In this document: one piece after another, positions 33,163-43,065 of the stretch
Layout of the letters: each line of letters starts with the position of its first letter
How positions within the stretch are numbered: position 1 is the first letter of the stretch
Assembly: GCF_024679245.1 (NCBI RefSeq)
Contig: NC_090191.1
Location: 2,128,778 to 2,192,777, forward strand
Length of the DNA: 64,000 nucleotides
Source of the DNA: Pseudorasbora parva
Lineage: Eukaryota > Chordata > Actinopteri > Cypriniformes > Gobionidae
Direction of reading: 5' to 3'
Made by a program: the position numbers and the translations under genes
The notes under the pieces: generated by a model
The model's database searches: none
The model's input: the letters and a program-made list of their open reading frames with translations, nothing else
Told to the model about the DNA's origin: nothing

Positions 33163-36100
33163 ATGTTCCATGCACCCAGTTCCGCCGTCCCGTGGGATCG
33201 CCTAACGACATGGCTGGAAGCGCTAACGGCCACCAGTCAAGGAAGTCTGGGACAGCTGAACCAGGAACAACTGGACACCGAGCTAGACCAGCTGATGACA
33301 CACGACCCCACGCAGAGCTACTCCAACAAGGAAGTGGCCAAGACCCTCGGAAGCCTCGCCCACGTCCTCATCGCACAGGCACGGCTAAGCGAAGGGAGCT
33401 ACGCCAACCTGGAACAGGAGGCAGCAACGCTAAAGCTTCAAGCCAAGGAGGCCCGGAGAGACCAAGCCCTCACCCAGCTTCGTCTAGATCAGCTTCTAGA
33501 CACAGAGAAAGACGACGAAACAGACAAAGAACAAAGAAAAGAAATAGAAAGACTTCAAAAGACCCTGAAGGAGCTCCGTCGTGACACCGACCGACGAATA
33601 CAGTCAGAGAAAGACGCCAGGAAACACCTCGACGAAAAGCTTCGGCGTGGCGAATCCCTCCTGGAGAGAGCCACTGATGAACTTAAAAACAGAGACATTA
33701 AAGCTAAAGTCTATGCAAAACATTTGCAGTCGGCACAAGCCGAGATCGACGAGCTCATCCAGCAAAGACACGAGCTCAAAGATGAACTTGACATGGTGCA
33801 AAAAGAACTGAGACAGTCATATATAGTGCAACGTTACCGGAAGGGGGAAACACACAACACAGAGTTTCCCCTGACCAGTTACTCCGCACATTTTAGCCAC
33901 GAAGCAAGAGCTACGAAGGGGAATGACAGCCCCCTGTTTAAAAGAGCACCTGCCAGTCTCCACGAATCCCCGTCAGCAGCAAAGGAAAGGACGCCCTTCC
34001 AGGAAGTCAAGGTCAACAGCCACGAAGCTTCAAAGAACCTTGACAAGCTGGCCAGAAATATTCCTACCTTCAGCCCAGACCTGGCAGGAGGACACGACGT
34101 CCACGCATACTTAAAAGACATAGACTTTTATTTGCAAACTGTCGCTCACGCGAACAACTGGGACAGACTGTACCTGCTCAGGGCCACGTCTAATCGTGAT
34201 GTACGGTGCTTTCTGGATCGACAACCAGAGGCCATCAAAGCGGACTACTGGCATCTACGACAAGCTCTAATTCGTGAGTACTCCGACCCCGAGTCAGACC
34301 AGGGGTTCATCACTGCCATGGACCTCAAGCAAGCTCGACGTGAGACCTCACAGAACTTTTATAACAGACTGCGACGTGCCTACTTCGGGGCACGTAACGA
34401 CCCAGGCATGGAGGAGGACATCAACTTCAAAACTCTTTTCCTCCGAAACCTGCACCCTACCATCAGTTACCACCTGGGGGTGCTGGCGTGCCCGCGCAGC
34501 ATGGGCACGCAACAGTTAAGAGACTTGGCTCACAAAGCTTACGTCAAACAGAAAACCATTTCTGAAAAGACTGTAAAACAGCCCACCATCTGCCCTGTCT
34601 CTGTGCACCACCCAGAGCTAACCCTAGAGGGCGCCAAACAGAACCACAGGTACCGACCCCTCAACAGAGAGTCCAAACCACTCCAAGCCAGCAGAGGGCA
34701 GCGTGGTCATAATGGCGACCGTCCACGGTACCAGAGCGATCGCTCTGAAGGATCCTGGGACCCGCCTCGCCCAAAAAGCCAGCGAAGAGGCCACTCTCGA
34801 CGGGACAATGGTAGGCCCAGACATGAAACCACGTCTGGCAAAGAAAGTGGAGCTGCTTCTGAAGTTACAGAGCTCATAAAGATCCTGAAAGAGCTCCTCC
34901 GACAGAAACCTCACAAGGAAGACAAGAAGGACGGACCAGGTACAGCACGACTAGACATGATACCTGAAATCAACCTTCCCGCCCTTCCTGCAACTGAATC
35001 ATCCACCCTGAACACTGTTCCCCAACCACGGACTAGTGTAATAACTGTTGCACCCCCACACGTCAGCAGCACACACTCACGACAGCTGACAGCAACAGCC
35101 TCTAATCAAGACAGTATCATGGGGCAGGCCAGCGTACCAGAAAGCGCTGTTTTGATTATTTGCACGCATAATGAGACACTTGACACATATCCAGACGGCT
35201 TATTAAGCAACACACAGGTCCCCACACCAAGACTCCTGGGAAACCTAATCGAGAAGGGGATGGCTCGAAAACTCTATCTGACTATCACTATGGAAAGGGA
35301 ATTTAAGCTCGAAGCCCTAGTTGACACTGGCTCCGACCTCACGCTTATATCCGCCCAACTGTTTGAAAGACTCAGATTTGAAGCACAGAGGAAAAATCGC
35401 ACCCTTAACCTTCACACTTGTAAGCTAAATGTGCAGTCCTATAGCCAAAACGACATCCAGCTCAAGCACGTAGCTTCCATCCACCTGACAATTGGACCTA
35501 TGAGGCTGATACACCCAGTCTATATCTCCCCTATGAACACTTATCCGTTTCTCATCGGAAAAGACCTGCTGGACCGCTTCGAACCCGTACTGGACTTCAA
35601 ACAGCTGAAAGTCTGGGCTCAAGTGCGTGACCCTCTGCCCCTTCAGACACACACACCGTCTGAGCAAGACTGTCAAGTCACAGAGGTCACGGGAACTCCC
35701 ACAGAGCCAGACTGCCAGGTCACAAAGGCCACGGGACCCCCTGCAGCACATTGTGACAACACAGCCTCAGCCCTAAAGCCAAGTTCAAGTTCGCTACTTT
35801 GCACATTTCAGCTATCCAAAGACTCTGATGCCTTCTGCCCCCAGGTCATGAATGACCTACAGCTGAATGACATTGTCACAACGAACAGTATCCCTGCACT
35901 GTGGGCAGACAACTCAACAAACAGTCTACCACTGTGCAATACAATCAGTAAAAACACAACACACGGCGACATGTGGGCACCCCCGAACCCCACATCCAGC
36001 CCCATTGTTGCAGTGCTAACTAACAGCAAGCGATCGACACCGGCTACAATGCCTGCCTTGCAGTCGCTATCGCTAACTCCGCAAATTTACAACAACGATA

Positions 36101-36918
36101 TTGCGGATATGCGAGCCTCTGACACTGCAATAAAGACAATTCTTGACCTCCTCTCTGACCCCTCCAACCGCCCTATCACTGACTCTGAGCTCATTGATGA
36201 CTCTAGCCACAAGCATCTACATAACTCCAGACACATGATGCGTATTATGGACAACATTCTCTGGTGTGCACCCGATGGCAACACAGCGCCACAGCTTGTA
36301 GTGCCACGGTCGCAAAGGGGGGTGATGCTAATGTACGCCCACAACACACCATGTGCGGGACACCACGGCACCAGAGCCACGTATGACACACTGAAACAGG
36401 TGGCATATGGGCCTGGGATGCATCAAGATGCGGCAGAGTATGTTAGAGAAGGGCTAGTTCGCTGCCAGTTCCAACCAGCAAACCCGAACCACAGAGCCCC
36501 ACTGCAACACAGAGGGACCACGTTCCCATGGTCAAACCTACAAATCGACCGGGTAGAACCCCTGCCCAGGTCCACAAAAGGCAAAAAGTACTTTCTCACA
36601 GTGGTGTGCCAGTTTACCAAGTGGGTGGAGTGTCAACCAGCACCCAACGACACCGCCCAGACCACGGCATACCCCCTGATGAATCACATCTTTTTCCTGT
36701 CAAGATTGCCACTGAGAATCAACTCAGACAGAGGCATCCACTTCACTACTGAGGCCATGCAACAGATCTGGAAATGCCTAAGAAACGCGGCCGTGATCAT
36801 GCTCCTGTGCCTCCAGACAATCAGAGGCCAGCCACCACCAGACATCATCACACCGGGTCCAGCCTCGGGCATCGTTCTGAGAGAGCAACCTGGACTGCTG
36901 ATCACCAACTGCAAATGA
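33163..36918 (+). CDS. gag-protease-integrase polyprotein, no RT
   Basis: One open frame (upstream-open from 33106; the ATG at 33163 follows a splice-acceptor-like CCGCAG and is preferred). In order, numbered from 33106: a charged coiled coil (about 90-260), a gag capsid-like region (about 325-490, ADYWHLRQALIREYSDPES), a basic Arg/Gly/Ser tract (about 510-590), an aspartic protease with ALVDTGSDLTLIS (D740) and FLIGKDLLDRF (about 815), and a low-complexity linker. Then come an HHG zinc-binding region (about 1086) whose second cysteine pair looks incomplete, and an integrase core with D1148 (LQID) and D1208 (NSDRG). The frame ends before the third acidic residue. Reverse transcriptase and RNase H, normally between protease and integrase, are missing. 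Gag and protease could still work; integrase should not. Confidence 0.85.
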   Translation: MFHAPSSAVPWDRLTTWLEALTATSQGSLGQLNQEQLDTELDQLMTHDPTQSYSNKEVAKTLGSLAHVLIAQARLSEGSYANLEQEAATLKLQAKEARRDQALTQLRLDQLLDTEKDDETDKEQRKEIERLQKTLKELRRDTDRRIQSEKDARKHLDEKLRRGESLLERATDELKNRDIKAKVYAKHLQSAQAEIDELIQQRHELKDELDMVQKELRQSYIVQRYRKGETHNTEFPLTSYSAHFSHEARATKGNDSPLFKRAPASLHESPSAAKERTPFQEVKVNSHEASKNLDKLARNIPTFSPDLAGGHDVHAYLKDIDFYLQTVAHANNWDRLYLLRATSNRDVRCFLDRQPEAIKADYWHLRQALIREYSDPESDQGFITAMDLKQARRETSQNFYNRLRRAYFGARNDPGMEEDINFKTLFLRNLHPTISYHLGVLACPRSMGTQQLRDLAHKAYVKQKTISEKTVKQPTICPVSVHHPELTLEGAKQNHRYRPLNRESKPLQASRGQRGHNGDRPRYQSDRSEGSWDPPRPKSQRRGHSRRDNGRPRHETTSGKESGAASEVTELIKILKELLRQKPHKEDKKDGPGTARLDMIPEINLPALPATESSTLNTVPQPRTSVITVAPPHVSSTHSRQLTATASNQDSIMGQASVPESAVLIICTHNETLDTYPDGLLSNTQVPTPRLLGNLIEKGMARKLYLTITMEREFKLEALVDTGSDLTLISAQLFERLRFEAQRKNRTLNLHTCKLNVQSYSQNDIQLKHVASIHLTIGPMRLIHPVYISPMNTYPFLIGKDLLDRFEPVLDFKQLKVWAQVRDPLPLQTHTPSEQDCQVTEVTGTPTEPDCQVTKATGPPAAHCDNTASALKPSSSSLLCTFQLSKDSDAFCPQVMNDLQLNDIVTTNSIPALWADNSTNSLPLCNTISKNTTHGDMWAPPNPTSSPIVAVLTNSKRSTPATMPALQSLSLTPQIYNNDIADMRASDTAIKTILDLLSDPSNRPITDSELIDDSSHKHLHNSRHMMRIMDNILWCAPDGNTAPQLVVPRSQRGVMLMYAHNTPCAGHHGTRATYDTLKQVAYGPGMHQDAAEYVREGLVRCQFQPANPNHRAPLQHRGTTFPWSNLQIDRVEPLPRSTKGKKYFLTVVCQFTKWVECQPAPNDTAQTTAYPLMNHIFFLSRLPLRINSDRGIHFTTEAMQQIWKCLRNAAVIMLLCLQTIRGQPPPDIITPGPASGIVLREQPGLLITNCK

Positions 36919-37633
36919 ATCCTCAAAAGAAAGATGTACTCTCCTGGACTTCACATCAGCAGTGCAAGCTCCTCCAGCCCTGCACACAAACGCAAAGGGG
37001 GGGAGGAGCCCAAGCCCTCTGCCTAACCTTACACCAGCTTCAAGAACCTTCTCCTCCAACACCAGTTAGTCACCTTGTAGGCAATACTGCCAAGCCCCAC
37101 ACTATGTCATGCATGTGATTTGAGAAAGAAGGCCTTAAACGAACACAAGGCCGCCTCTGAAGGGATTCTCAAAACCCCAATGACTTTGAACTTTGAAACA
37201 GAGAAACCAAAGTGGATCACCAGAAGGCACCCAGCCTGGCCACAATGCGAGGCACCCTCTGAAAAGTTCCTAGTCATCATAGGACATAAAAGTGTCAAGA
37301 TGCAGTCCATCTTCCTAGGCAGGAGACCTAAAGGACTGACTGGCCATTGCGAGGAACATGGTTCCACCCAGGGCTGCAGAAAGCCCATAGCACACCTGCA
37401 CCACACAAACAGACTTCTGGATGACAGGTGACGCACCGTCAGGGCACCTGCTGCCTCGACACCTGCTGCACAAGCACAGAGACCTGAACTGGGCTACTGT
37501 CTGCCTTATCTGCCGTGGAACGACCATCACTTCAGGAGACACAAACAACTGGAGCCTAACATGGCTATGGTGTGTCTGATCTTCCTGAATCTTTGATATC
37601 GCTCGTTGTTGTCCATAGGAGGGACAACAACTA
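36919..37633 (+). other. Retrotransposon 3' untranslated region
   Basis: No recognisable domain. A 103-residue frame at 37120-37431 resembles nothing I know. It probably holds shifted remnants of the integrase tail and non-coding sequence. Confidence 0.45.
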
Positions 37634-37648
37634 GCGAAAGGGGGGATT
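37634..37648 (+). promoter_or_regulatory. Polypurine tract
   Basis: GCGAAAGGGGGGATT directly precedes the 3' LTR start at 37650. In LTR elements this is the plus-strand primer site. Confidence 0.8.
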
Positions 37649-37649
37649 A

Positions 37650-39401
37650 TGTAGCGACTCAGGCGAATCAAACACACAATCGCCAGTTACATTTAACAAA
37701 TATGTTTTGAAAGTTGTGCTCACTACCATACCTTCCCCCAACACAACAGAGGGAGATTCTTCAGTCACCCTGGAAACCATCTGATAAGGTGTTTTATGGC
37801 CGGAAAGAATGTGGCCACATGAAGTCTTATACACAAAGAGCTTAAGACACAGAGCTTTTGCCTCAAATTATAGACAAACCATCTATAAATGAACATGCAC
37901 CCCAGGACATTATATGTAAACACATAACTGTCTTGTAAAATGTTTATTCTGTATGGTATTTTGCATCTTTTTATCTTTGTCTTAACAAATTACTAGTTCA
38001 GATAACCTCATATATGTCATGTCTCCTATCAAATTAATGCTCACTTCACGACCTACACTTCCATGTATATCACTTATTCAGAAAATGCAGTGTGTGTTTG
38101 TTGCATTAATTATAGTATGAAGAACTCAGAGACCCACTGAGTCCAACTTTTAAACAAAGAGCTATAAATTCTGCTGAGGAATTTCCCGCCGGGAAATCCC
38201 AACACTCTCATTGGTTAAGTCTAACCCTGGAGGGTGGGACTATTTCCAGACCTTAAAAAGACCAGTGAAGACAGGCTCTTCCCTCTTTCTCTTCTCTCTC
38301 TTCTCTCTCTGGCTGAACCAACACGTCATCGTGGCTGGCCCTTGAGCCAGGCCACCAATGCAGGCCCTCCAAGCAGGCCCCAACGCTCTTACTCCGCTCT
38401 CTTCACTTCAACTCTGTCCCTGGGGGAGCCAACACCCACGGGGGGGGGGCTGGCACTTAAGCCATGCCACCAATGCAGGCCCTCCAAGCAGGCCTCATCT
38501 CTTCCAAAAATCTTCTCTTCTACAATCCGATCTTCAAGAACACGAAGCATCGCTAAAGCAAACAGCCGCTTCCCTCCCAACCTCGGAAAGGACCGCCGGA
38601 CACGCAGAGACACACACACAAGCGAGAAGCCAAAACGAAACCAAAAAGAATGCAAGTATTCTTATTCTTACTGCTGTAAAGAGGGTGTGTTATTTTCCCG
38701 TTGGGATAAATTAACTCCGTGAAGGTCGTATCTGGTGAACTGAAGGAAAGTTGTTGCTTACCCTCCCCCACTCTCTTTGTCTCTCTCTCTCTCCCTCTCT
38801 TTGTCTCTCTCTCTCTCTTTTATCTCTCTCTAACTTCAGTCTATTCATTATTCTCTTTTATGTATTCTTTCGTTAATATCTATACTTCTACTCTAGTGAT
38901 GCATATTTAGTATGTACTTTCTGTGTGAATTGTAGTGTTATTTTTTTAGTCTGTGTTTATTAAACCTTCAAAAGACATTTAATGAGTTGAATCTGTTATT
39001 CTGCCACATACACGAAGTCAATGAAACTTGCGATCTAAACGTTACCTAACTGCTTATGCTACTATGTTAGTAAAGTAAACTGTATGACCATTTGAAATAT
39101 TGAACTTATCCTGATCAGTAAAGTTAATGTTTCTCATGCGCTCGTAAAGCAGTAATCCCTTTATTGAGAATTGATTTGAAAAGTCTATAACTAATTTGCA
39201 GGACAAACTTAGTAGGATAATCTCAAGCAATTCCATAAAGGGTTACTTGTATTTAATTAAACGATTTTCCCTATCGGAAAATTTTAATACGTAATGAACA
39301 ACTGGCAAATTATATTCATAAATTCATGAATATTGAATATTAAATCCCTTTTGAGTTAATTATTCCCCGAGACATTAAACTCATGAGTCGTTGTTGTTAC
39401 A
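37650..39401 (+). repeat. 3' LTR
   Basis: Same sequence as 29262-31011 with about seven differences, two base pairs longer. Ends GTTACA followed by the target duplication CAGC. Confidence 0.92.
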
Positions 39402-39785
39402 CAGCAATGCCAAAGCTTTAAAGTCCTCTACGCGGTGCAAGAAGTATTTATACCTTTTTATAACGTAAAAAGAAAATAAAGGGCATTGGCATATTTTTTA
39501 CTGTCTTGAACCTAATGTAGGCTACTTTAAATTGAATGTCATCCCTGGCTCAATGTTGTTGTTGTTGTTTTTTTGTTTTGTTTTATAGTTTCCTTTTTTT
39601 ATATAGTTTTCTTTTTTATTATTTATTTATGTATTTGTTTGTTTGTTTGTTTAATTCATTTTGCTGCATCCGTCTAATGTTTATATTTGTTTTGACGTTG
39701 TTGTTGTTGAATCCTTTTTGAACTGTGGCTCTTTGCTTTTGTATTTGTTCAATAAAAGAATTATAATAATAATAAAATAAAAAAA
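39402..39785 (+). pseudogene. L1/Tx1-like LINE C-terminus, part 2, and 3' tail
   Basis: Continues FSSS from 29261 as NAKALKSSTRCKKYLYLF once one CAGC is removed, then reaches a stop. A T-rich 3' UTR follows, ending in (AATA)n A-rich sequence at about 39760-39785, the expected LINE tail. Confidence 0.6.
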
Positions 39786-39842
39786 GTGACACCATTGTCG
39801 CAAAAAACTTTGGCGATGAGAGGAAGTGGCGGCAAAAAGTAC

Positions 39843-39881
39843 GTTTTCGCGCATGCGCAGAACATATCGTGTTTCCGGTAC
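39843..39881 (-). repeat. Inverted-repeat arm with GCGCATGCGC core
   Basis: Reverse-strand counterpart of 27777-27815. It directly abuts the ZBED5-like coding at 39882, so it marks the edge of an insertion into that gene. The flanks of the two arms do not match, so they are not the clean ends of a single element. Confidence 0.55.
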
Positions 39882-40352
39882 AGTCGCTTCATCCAGCTGT
39901 ATAGCAAACTGGACTTCTCTTTCCTGCAACTGTTTTTTTTGCAGTTTTCTGCCATTATATCAATTCTGTCTTTAACGGTGTTGTTAGAAAGTGGGACAGA
40001 TTTAACCTTTCCAGCTGCTTGCGGCCCTCATAGTCCCTCCACTATTTTAATGCCGGCGGGTTTGATTAACTCCTCTCCAATATTATGCCTTGGCAATCAA
40101 CAGCGAACACTCGAAGGAAGCTTTAGTGGCCTTCTGCACATCACTACCTGCCCTTTCAAAATCTGTCGATCTTTCTTTTCTCTCTAAGAATGCCTTATCT
40201 CTGCCGATTGTCTCTGTATGCTTCGTTTCCTGGTGTCTTTTCATTTTGCCTGGTTTCATGCTGTCGTCTGCCAGTTTTTCAGCACAGAAGACACATTCTG
40301 GCCGAGACTTGTCTTGACCTTCGATAAAACCAAAATGTATGTAGGTTGTCAT
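39882..40352 (-). pseudogene. ZBED5/SCAND3-like hAT transposase, N-terminal part
   Basis: The minus strand reads TYIHFGFIEGQDKSRPECVF, then CAEKLADDSMKPGKMKRHQE and TKH: a BED-like C-x2-C...H-x4-H zinc finger. It continues with NIGEELIKPAGIKIVEGL, a stop, GPQAAGKVKSVPLS, NTVKDRIDIMAENCKK and, one frame over, QFAIQLDEAT, where the insertion edge lies. The next part of the protein is at 27453-27656, 12 kb away. One stop and one frameshift are seen before the break. Confidence 0.65.
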
Positions 40353-40691
40353 AGTGTCTTAAGTTGACAAGACACTATGACACTATGACGTTTTTTGTCC
40401 TTCAGAACATCGTAAGATGCACACATGTAGATCCTAGAAATCTACATTTCCTCGTGCCCCTGAACCCCCTAAATAACTCACAGGTGGAAATCAGAGATTA
40501 TAAAAGCGTGTCTTTATTACGACTAAGGGATGCAGGCCCTACATTATGGTGACACAGAATAAGGCATTAATATTTGATTTATAAGCGATCATAAACAGCC
40601 AGTATCCTAATATAGAAACGGAAGGGCTAAATTTAGGCTAGGTTAACTATAGGCTGAGCGTCCCTTGTGCAGCCCAGGGCCGTCGTAATAG
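40353..40691. other. Short palindromic sequence and unassigned flank
   Basis: GTCATAGTGTCTT (40348) faces AAGACACTATGAC (40371), an imperfect hairpin. Nothing else was recognised. Confidence 0.4.
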
Positions 40692-40765
40692 CCCAGCAAA
40701 CACAGTACGTTGTGACAACGTCGTCAGTTAGTCGTCATTTGGTCAGCGTGACATTACTTTATGAC

Positions 40766-41240
40766 AACGTTGTGAGGACGTCGTGGTAAAGTTCCATTTT
40801 TAAAAATTTTGGCTAACGTTCCAGAAACGTTGTGGGCACGTCCTCAAAAGACGTCGCTAGTTTATCCCTCAGAGAACGTTGTAAGGACGTCGCGGTAAAG
40901 TTCTATTGTTTTAGAATCTTGGCTAACGTTCCAGAAACGTCATGGGCACGTCCTCAAAAGACGTCGCTAGTTTATCCCACAGAGAACGTTGTAAGGACGT
41001 CGTGGTAAAGTTCCATTTTTTTAGAATCTTGGCTAACGTTCCAGAAACGTCATGGGCACGTCCTCAAAAGACGTCGCTAGTTTATCCCACAGAGAACGTT
41101 GTAAGGACGTCGCGGTAAAGTTCCATTTTTTTTAAATCTTGACTAAAGTTGCAGAAATGTTGTGGGCACGTCCTCAAAAGACGTCGCGTGTTTATCCCAC
41201 GGAGAATGTTGTAGCGACGTGGCCCACTGGTCTTCATAAC
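40766..41240. repeat. 110-bp tandem repeat (left subterminal)
   Basis: Four copies start at 40766, 40875, 40985 and 41095, with a partial at 41205. Each has AACGTTGTAAGGACGTCG, then GCTAACGTTCCAGAAACGT and GGGCACGTCCTC. Dense in ACGTC / GACGT. Confidence 0.9.
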
Positions 41241-42470
41241 TTTCCAAATTGCATTATTAATTTACAAGTATTATCAAATGTATGCCATTTTGATTTATAT
41301 GGGACATTTACTTAATTTATCAAATATTCTAAATGAATCCATGTTTGCAAATCGTATTGGCAAAAACAATAAAAAATCTAACAAAAAAAAAAAAACACAA
41401 TTGTCCCACTATCACGTGCGGTGCCGGGAGTGGCATTTTGCATCTGAGCGGGTCATAGAACTTCAAAATGAGTTCTAAATTCATTATTTATTATTCTTGA
41501 TTTGTATTCATGTAATTCTTGCTGCGTGACTTTGACGTGGTGATGGGTCAAACACTGGAGCGGCGCGGAGTTGCCATGGAAACGTTGCAGCAACACAACA
41601 GACAAGCCGCAAAACTTCCTCTGTCGTTGTTGTTTTCACTATAATTTCAGGTGAGTTGTCTTTAAAGTTACACAAATAATACACACAACTGTTACTGACA
41701 TTTTCCTGACATTTCTTATGTGTCATTGACACGCTTCTGTTCTGTTGAATATTTACTTTATAGAAATGTAGAGTCTTTGGAAAAAAGTCCGTATAGCACA
41801 TCAACCGTTTTCCGAACAGTAAGTTAAGTTAACGAGGCTAACGTTAACTCTATAAAGTTAATCTCTTGTTTAGGCTTTGAGTCACATGTGTAAATGATAG
41901 TTTTATCAAGTTTTTTTTTTCTTCTGGGAATTGAATGGGTCATTGAAGGTGGCTAATTAATTCAACTAACGTTAACGTTATGTGTTTGTTGTTAATCGAC
42001 GAAGCCACTTACATTAACTTAATATTAACACGGAGCGCGAAAAAAACGTGTTAACATATAATAAAATGTTCTGTGATTTTCAAAAGGGACAAAATAACCC
42101 CTCTACAACAGAGGTGAAGCTCCCAGCAAGTTTCCAACATTTCTGAAGGAAGCTGCTGAAAGAGAAGTAGAAAACACAGGTGAACTGAAAAAGGTGATTG
42201 ATTAACCTTGTCCATTTTTAACAATATTTCAACCCATTCTTTCTCTTTTCTGCATTTAACCTTTGCTGTAGCTTCTTTCCTTTTAATAAACCTGGCGTTG
42301 TATAATTTATATATTTGGCTCTGATAAAGTGTTGATGCTTCCATGCTGATGCCCTGCAGCCTGCACTGTAAAGTTAGCAGAGTTGGAGCAGATCTCCTGT
42401 CGGACAACATCTCTTAAATGGTGAGGATTTACTCACCTGCAAGCCATCCTATGTGTAAGTTATATGACAT
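41241..42470. other. Transposon interior, no gene recognised
   Basis: Includes a donor-like TTTCAG/GTGAGT at 41650 after an ATG at 41574 that reads only 22 codons, and a CGTTAAC-rich stretch. A minus-strand open frame at 42051-42410 has no recognised domain. Confidence 0.35.
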
Positions 42471-42477
42471 TATTCTT

Positions 42478-42952
42478 TCAGACGAACACAATCAGAGTTA
42501 TATAAAGAAATGTCCCGGCTCTTCCAAGCTTTATAATGGCAGTGAATATTGCTTGGTTTGCTTGGTGATATGCGGTAGGCTACGCAAGTCGACTTGCGCT
42601 AAAAAGGGTGACCCCCCCCATGCTATGTTTTGTTTTGCTCTAATTTCTGTACTTCTGCGTTCGTCAATACGCATGCGTCAAGGGTTATTCTTTTTAGCGC
42701 AAGTCGACTCGCGCATTGCTGACCACTGGAAGCTAGTTATTTTAGTCTATAAAGTTTTAAATATGGATATTTTTCTCACACAAACATGCCACTTTGCTTC
42801 AGATGACCTTTTTTAAACCCCGGAGCTGTGTGGCGCAATTATATGATGGATAGATGCACTTTTATGGACTTCAAAAATGAAGCATTCACTGCCATTATAA
42901 AGCTTGGATTAGCCAGGACATTTTTAAATATAACTCTGATTGTGTTCGCCTG
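42478..42952. repeat. Fold-back MITE with a second fold-back inside
   Basis: The outer arms (about 42478-42546, 42884-42952) mirror each other: CCAAGCTTTATAATGGCAGT versus ACTGCCATTATAAAGCTTGG. Inside, the inner arms ACGCAAGTCGACTTGCGCTA (42580) and TTTTTAGCGCAAGTCGACTC (42691) are a second inverted pair, probably a separate small insertion. Confidence 0.75.
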
Positions 42953-43065
42953 AAGAACTTAGGGATGGCTTGGGGGTGAGTAAATCATGGGATATTTTTC
43001 ATTTTGGGATGAACTAACCCTGGCATTATCACCATGTGACTAGTAAGTAAAACCTCAAACATACA

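Larger units (their letters stand above)
29262..39401 (+). mobile_element. LTR retrotransposon, RT-less, near-identical LTRs
   Basis: A complete 10.1 kb element bounded by 1750-bp and 1752-bp LTRs. It is flanked by the 4-bp duplication CAGC (29258-29261, 39402-39405), as expected for Ty3/gypsy-type integration. It has a 2.1 kb leader, one gag-protease-integrase frame, and a polypurine tract (GCGAAAGGGGGGAT, 37634-37647) just before the 3' LTR. Comparing the LTRs by eye I count about five substitutions and two 1-base indels, so insertion was recent. Reverse transcriptase and RNase H are absent, so it must have been copied by enzymes from elsewhere. Confidence 0.9.

Noticed and set aside
33604..34121. 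Antisense frames under gag
   Set aside because: Shadow frames of a GC-rich coding strand; no start context or domain.
36919..37649. Envelope gene in the LTR element
   Set aside because: No signal peptide, furin-like site or membrane segment is visible; the short frames here look random.
27777..39881. A single 12 kb transposon defined by the GCGCATGCGC arms
   Set aside because: The bases outside the two arms do not match, one arm lies 120 bp away from the ZBED5-like break, and the content is explained by separate insertions.
40766..41240. CRISPR-like array
   Set aside because: The whole 110-bp unit repeats with no variable spacers, and it lies at a transposon end in vertebrate DNA.
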